NCBI GenBank assembly: GCA_006227875.1 | Contig: SBFI01000268.1 | Coordinates: 1-9,360, forward strand | From: Acidobacteriota bacterium | GTDB lineage: Bacteria > Acidobacteriota > Thermoanaerobaculia > Multivoradales > JAHEKO01 | Reading direction: 5' to 3' | DNA length: 9,360 nucleotides | In this document: in pieces, positions 7,384 to 9,360 of the stretch | How the letters are laid out: each line of letters starts with the position of its first letter | Position numbering within the stretch: the stretch's first letter is position 1 | Notes under the pieces: model-generated | Database searches by the model: none | Told to the model about the DNA's origin: nothing | Seen by the model: only the letters and a program-made list of their open reading frames with translations | Translations under genes and position numbers: made by a program

Positions 7384-7588
7384 GCCGTGTGGATCTTCTG
7401 GTTTAGAACCTAGTCCTCACCAGGTGGGTGTCCGCTCCTCGGGCCATTAGCGTCCCCGTCGGTGTCGGGGCTGGCACAAGCTCGAGGAAGAAAAGACTCC
7501 CGAATAATTGCTGTTGGTTCTACAACAATTGGACCCATCACAAACCACACAGGGGATACCAAACTCATTTCTAGTTCAACGTGACGGC
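7384..7588 (-). ncRNA. ssrS: Candidate 6S RNA between zapA and rny
   Basis: The 317-nt gap between zapA and rny has no plausible ORF. On the minus strand it folds like a 6S RNA of about 170-205 nt. The closing stem pairs GAACTAG (7577-7571) with CTAGGTTC (7413-7406, one bulge). This may be lengthened outward by GCCGT (7588-7584) with ACGGC (7388-7384). A large bubble follows, with TCCCCTG on its 5' side, a heptamer also present on the 5' side of the E. coli 6S bubble. Then TGGGTCC (7537-7531) pairs with GGACACCCA (7433-7425), enclosing a hairpin at 7530-7506 and another closed by TCCTCG/CGAGGA (7488-7483 with 7441-7436) that ends in CCCCG/CGGGG. 6S RNA binds the housekeeping RNA polymerase and mimics an open promoter. 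A place next to zapA is usual for ssrS. The call rests on synteny and hand folding; the ends are approximate. Confidence 0.55.
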
Positions 7589-7610
7589 ACTTTAGACCTG
7601 TGGGCAGCGC

Positions 7611-7913
7611 TTATTCTTGAAGCGCCTGTTCGAGCTGCCCGGCCAGGGCTGTCACCTTTTCCTGAATCTCTACCCGTTCCCCTTCCTGGTGCTTCCGGCA
7701 CTGGAAAAGTTCGTCTGTCAAATTGAGCGCCGCCAGGATCGCGATCTTCGCCGTATCCACGGTCGAGACCTGTTGGGCGATCTCTCGCATCTTCTGATCG
7801 ACCACCTCAGCAAGCTCCTGGAGGTACTCGGGATCCTTGTGACCCCGGACATGGTAGGCGGCACCAAAGATATCCACCTCGGTTGCGGTGGTCGTCTTGG
7901 AGCTCTCAGCCAT
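7611..7913 (-). CDS. zapA: Cell division protein ZapA
   Basis: ZapA is a small cytoplasmic protein that binds and bundles FtsZ at the division ring. The 100-residue product shows the family pattern: a beta-rich start (TEVDIFGAAYHVRGHKDPEY) with the typical RG-x-x-DPEYL turn, then LAEVVDQKMREI, then AKIAILAALNLTDELF, then a C-terminal coiled coil (QEKVTALAGQLEQAL) that drives oligomer formation. The frame is open up to ATG 7973, but the family begins near the second Met, so ATG 7913 is chosen; GGAAG lies just upstream. It follows the ZapB-like gene after 113 nt that hold a candidate promoter, and the 6S-like RNA region follows its stop codon. Confidence 0.92.
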   Translation of the reverse strand: MAESSKTTTATEVDIFGAAYHVRGHKDPEYLQELAEVVDQKMREIAQQVSTVDTAKIAILAALNLTDELFQCRKHQEGERVEIQEKVTALAGQLEQALQE

Positions 7914-7923
7914 GTCGCTTCCA

Positions 7924-7940
7924 CTTCCCTCGAGGGGAAG
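7924..7940. repeat. Near-perfect palindrome just upstream of zapA
   Basis: CTTCCCTCGAGGGGAAG is a 17-bp near copy of the perfect palindrome upstream of rny, with one extra G. It ends 10 nt before the zapA ATG, so as RNA its hairpin would reach the zapA ribosome binding region. As DNA it would lie about 25-45 bp downstream of the candidate transcription start, a possible repressor site. Confidence 0.45.
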
Positions 7941-7972
7941 ATGACTCCCTGCTCGAGGGTTTGCCTGAGTCA

Positions 7973-7981
7973 ACTATAGCA
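7973..7981 (-). promoter_or_regulatory. Candidate extended -10 promoter for zapA and the 6S-like RNA
   Basis: On the minus strand TGCTATAGT has an extended -10 form (TG-N-TATAGT, five of six bases of TATAAT). It lies about 60 nt upstream of the zapA ATG in the 113-nt gap after the ZapB-like gene. No good -35 box stands 16-18 nt upstream (about TGAGGG), so the call depends on the extended -10 alone. Confidence 0.35.
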
Positions 7982-8026
7982 CAGGGAATTCGACACCCTC
8001 AGTGCAGATTTGGCTTGACAAAAGGG

Positions 8027-8257
8027 CTAGACGAGCTGCTCGAGGCTCTCGACCAGCTTCTCCAGACGGCGCTGGACCTGCTGACGCTCTCGCCGCCACG
8101 TGTCAGCGCCCTCGGTGGCGCCATCGACCTCCAACAGCTCCCGCTGGAGCTTCTTCAGCCGAGTCTTGATGGTGCGGTTCTCTTTGCGCAGAGCCTTGAG
8201 CTGTTTTGCCGCCGCCGCGACCTTGTCTTCGAGCTCTCCCAGCCATTTCGCATCCAT
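8027..8257 (-). CDS. Small ZapB-like coiled-coil protein
   Basis: This is a 76-residue cytoplasmic protein that is almost all heptad-like helix (LGELEDKVAAAAKQLKALRK, then KTRLKKLQRELLEV, and RRLEKLVESLEQLV at the end), rich in Lys, Arg, Glu and Leu. It has no signal peptide, Cys pair or catalytic motif. Small coiled-coil proteins of this size encoded next to zapA are often annotated as ZapB-like and thought to work with ZapA at the division ring. That role is inferred from position and shape; coiled coils give little sequence proof. ATG 8257 starts 4 nt after the pheT stop and has GGAGAGGG upstream inside the pheT end, so it is very probably co-translated with pheT. Confidence 0.75.
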   Translation of the reverse strand: MDAKWLGELEDKVAAAAKQLKALRKENRTIKTRLKKLQRELLEVDGATEGADTWRRERQQVQRRLEKLVESLEQLV

Positions 8258-8261
8258 GGAG

Positions 8262-9360
8262 CTACCCTCTCCAGCCGAATTGGTTCTCGAGGTCGCGCAC
8301 CAGGTTCTGATGGCGCTCGTTCACCTCTTCCTGCGTCAGTGTCCGCTCGTCGGCATTGTAGACGAAGTAGATGGTGGTGTTGACCGCCCCCTCCGGCACA
8401 CCCTTTCCCCGGTATCGATCCTTGAGTCCGTAGGTGACCAGATCCGGGGTTGCCGCCGCCGCGATCGCCGACTCGATCTCCCGCCACGAGATGTCGCGGC
8501 TGTGGGTCAGGGTCAGATCGGCTTCGATCGCCGGAAAGCGCGAGGGCGGGCGCACCTGCGGGACCGCCGCCCGGTCGAAGCACGAGGCCTCGAGCTCGGC
8601 GGCAAAGAGCGGATAGCCCGAGTCCTCCTCGAGCTGACCCAGGTACCCGAGCCGCTGCTCGGACGCCTCTTCCAGATAAAGCTCAGAGGCGGTGCCCGAG
8701 ATCAGTTTTGGGATCTCGGCCGGCCGATACTCGAACCGGACTCCAAAGTGCCAGGCCAGCGCGTCGAGAACACCCTTGAGATCGAACAGATCGAGATCGC
8801 TTTTTCTGTCCCACGGCATGCCCAGACTACCGCCGCCGATCAACGCCACCGCCTCGACCTCGGCGCTGTCGGCACCGGGGAAGACGTGTCCGATCTCGAA
8901 CAGGCGGATCGCTTCGGCACCGCGCTGGAGATTGAAGCGAGCCGCGGCCACCAGATTTGGCAGCAATGATCGCCGCATCACCGTGTAGAGCTCGGAGAGC
9001 GGGTTGGCCAGTCGGATGGGATCTCCCTGGCGTTCGAGAGCCGGGTAGGCAACCTCCGAGCCTGCATCCTGAAAGGCGTAGTTGACAGCCTCGATGTACC
9101 CACAGGCGGCCAGCTGATGGCGTATCTGCTCGCGCCGCTCGTGCCCCTCGCTCGAGCCCGCGTCGGGGCCCGCCAGCGTCGGCAACCCCGAGGGGATCTT
9201 ATCCATGCCGTATTGCCGGATCGCCTCCTCGAAGAGATCGGCCTCGTAGACAGGTCGACTCGACCTGCCCGGCGGATCGCCCGGGTCGGGTTTGAAGTCG
9301 TAGTAGCGCCAGCTGGGAACAGCAACCGTCCACCCTCCCTCGCCCTGTCGCTCGAGCTCG
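8262..9360 (-). CDS. pheT: Phenylalanyl-tRNA synthetase beta subunit (C-terminal part)
   Basis: PheT pairs with PheS in the alpha2-beta2 enzyme that charges tRNA-Phe. The window holds the last 365 codons; the frame is open to the right edge and the start lies outside. First comes the end of the B5 domain (VAVPSWRYYD ... EADLFEEAIRQYGMDKIP). The catalytic-like core domain follows (EAVNYAFQDAG, RLANPLSELYTVMRRSLLPN, AIRLFEIGHVF). Then comes the C-terminal anticodon-binding FDX-ACB fold from about QVRPPSRFPAIEADL to the end (LKDRYRGKGVPEGAVN, with TLTQEEVNERHQNLVRDLE closing it). Between PSWR and ADLFEE there are about 22 residues rich in Pro, Asp and Gly, roughly 14 more than in the E. coli-type domain. 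The frame is unbroken there, so this is an insertion, not a frameshift. It is the upstream gene of the operon segment seen here. Confidence 0.95.
   Translation of the reverse strand, partial: ELERQGEGGWTVAVPSWRYYDFKPDPGDPPGRSSRPVYEADLFEEAIRQYGMDKIPSGLPTLAGPDAGSSEGHERREQIRHQLAACGYIEAVNYAFQDAGSEVAYPALERQGDPIRLANPLSELYTVMRRSLLPNLVAAARFNLQRGAEAIRLFEIGHVFPGADSAEVEAVALIGGGSLGMPWDRKSDLDLFDLKGVLDALAWHFGVRFEYRPAEIPKLISGTASELYLEEASEQRLGYLGQLEEDSGYPLFAAELEASCFDRAAVPQVRPPSRFPAIEADLTLTHSRDISWREIESAIAAAATPDLVTYGLKDRYRGKGVPEGAVNTTIYFVYNADERTLTQEEVNERHQNLVRDLENQFGWRG

Noticed and set aside
6835..7413. Plus-strand 192-codon Leu-rich frame
   Set aside because: It is the complement of the Glu/Lys-rich coiled coil of RNase Y, which gives Leu/Phe/Ser-rich antisense frames; no start signal or family motif is seen.

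Overview
The window is high-GC bacterial chromosomal DNA with tightly packed housekeeping genes. It comes from a Gram-negative organism with an LPS-bearing outer membrane: there is a PagL-type lipid A deacylase at the left and a LPS-core-type glycosyltransferase in the middle. The gene order pheT - small coiled-coil gene - zapA - (6S-like RNA region) - rny - ymdB is one I associate with Acidobacteriota and former Deltaproteobacteria. An acidobacterium such as the Thermoanaerobaculia is my best guess, but it rests on synteny and style, not on a marker gene.

Layout, left to right. A GC-rich inverted repeat (18-68) lies beyond the 3' end of a minus-strand PagL-like gene (107-619). Divergent from it, a long plus-strand GH38 alpha-mannosidase gene (start probably GTG 729, end 3884) has its last 10 bases overlapping the end of a convergent minus-strand gene. 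Everything from 3875 to the right edge is on the minus strand and reads right to left: pheT (C-terminal part, entering from the right edge), a 76-residue ZapB-like coiled-coil protein, zapA, about 300 nt of non-coding DNA that folds like a 6S RNA, rny (RNase Y), ymdB (metallophosphoesterase, ATGA overlap with rny) and a WaaE/KdtX-like family 2 glycosyltransferase.

The most unusual element is a 181-bp imperfect palindrome (4774-4954) exactly between ymdB and the glycosyltransferase gene. Its two 89-nt arms are equal in length and its outer 15 bp are perfectly complementary. The ymdB stop codon is in one tip and the glycosyltransferase start codon is in the other. In the operon mRNA this would make one long hairpin that pairs the start codon of the last gene.

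Taken together, the minus-strand block couples translation (PheT), division (ZapA and ZapB-like), global RNA control (6S-like RNA, RNase Y, YmdB) and envelope glycan assembly (GT2). The PagL-like and GH38 genes are separate units concerned with lipid A and mannose-containing glycans. I see no tRNA, rRNA, CRISPR array, transposase or prophage gene, and no new multi-gene defence or biosynthetic system.
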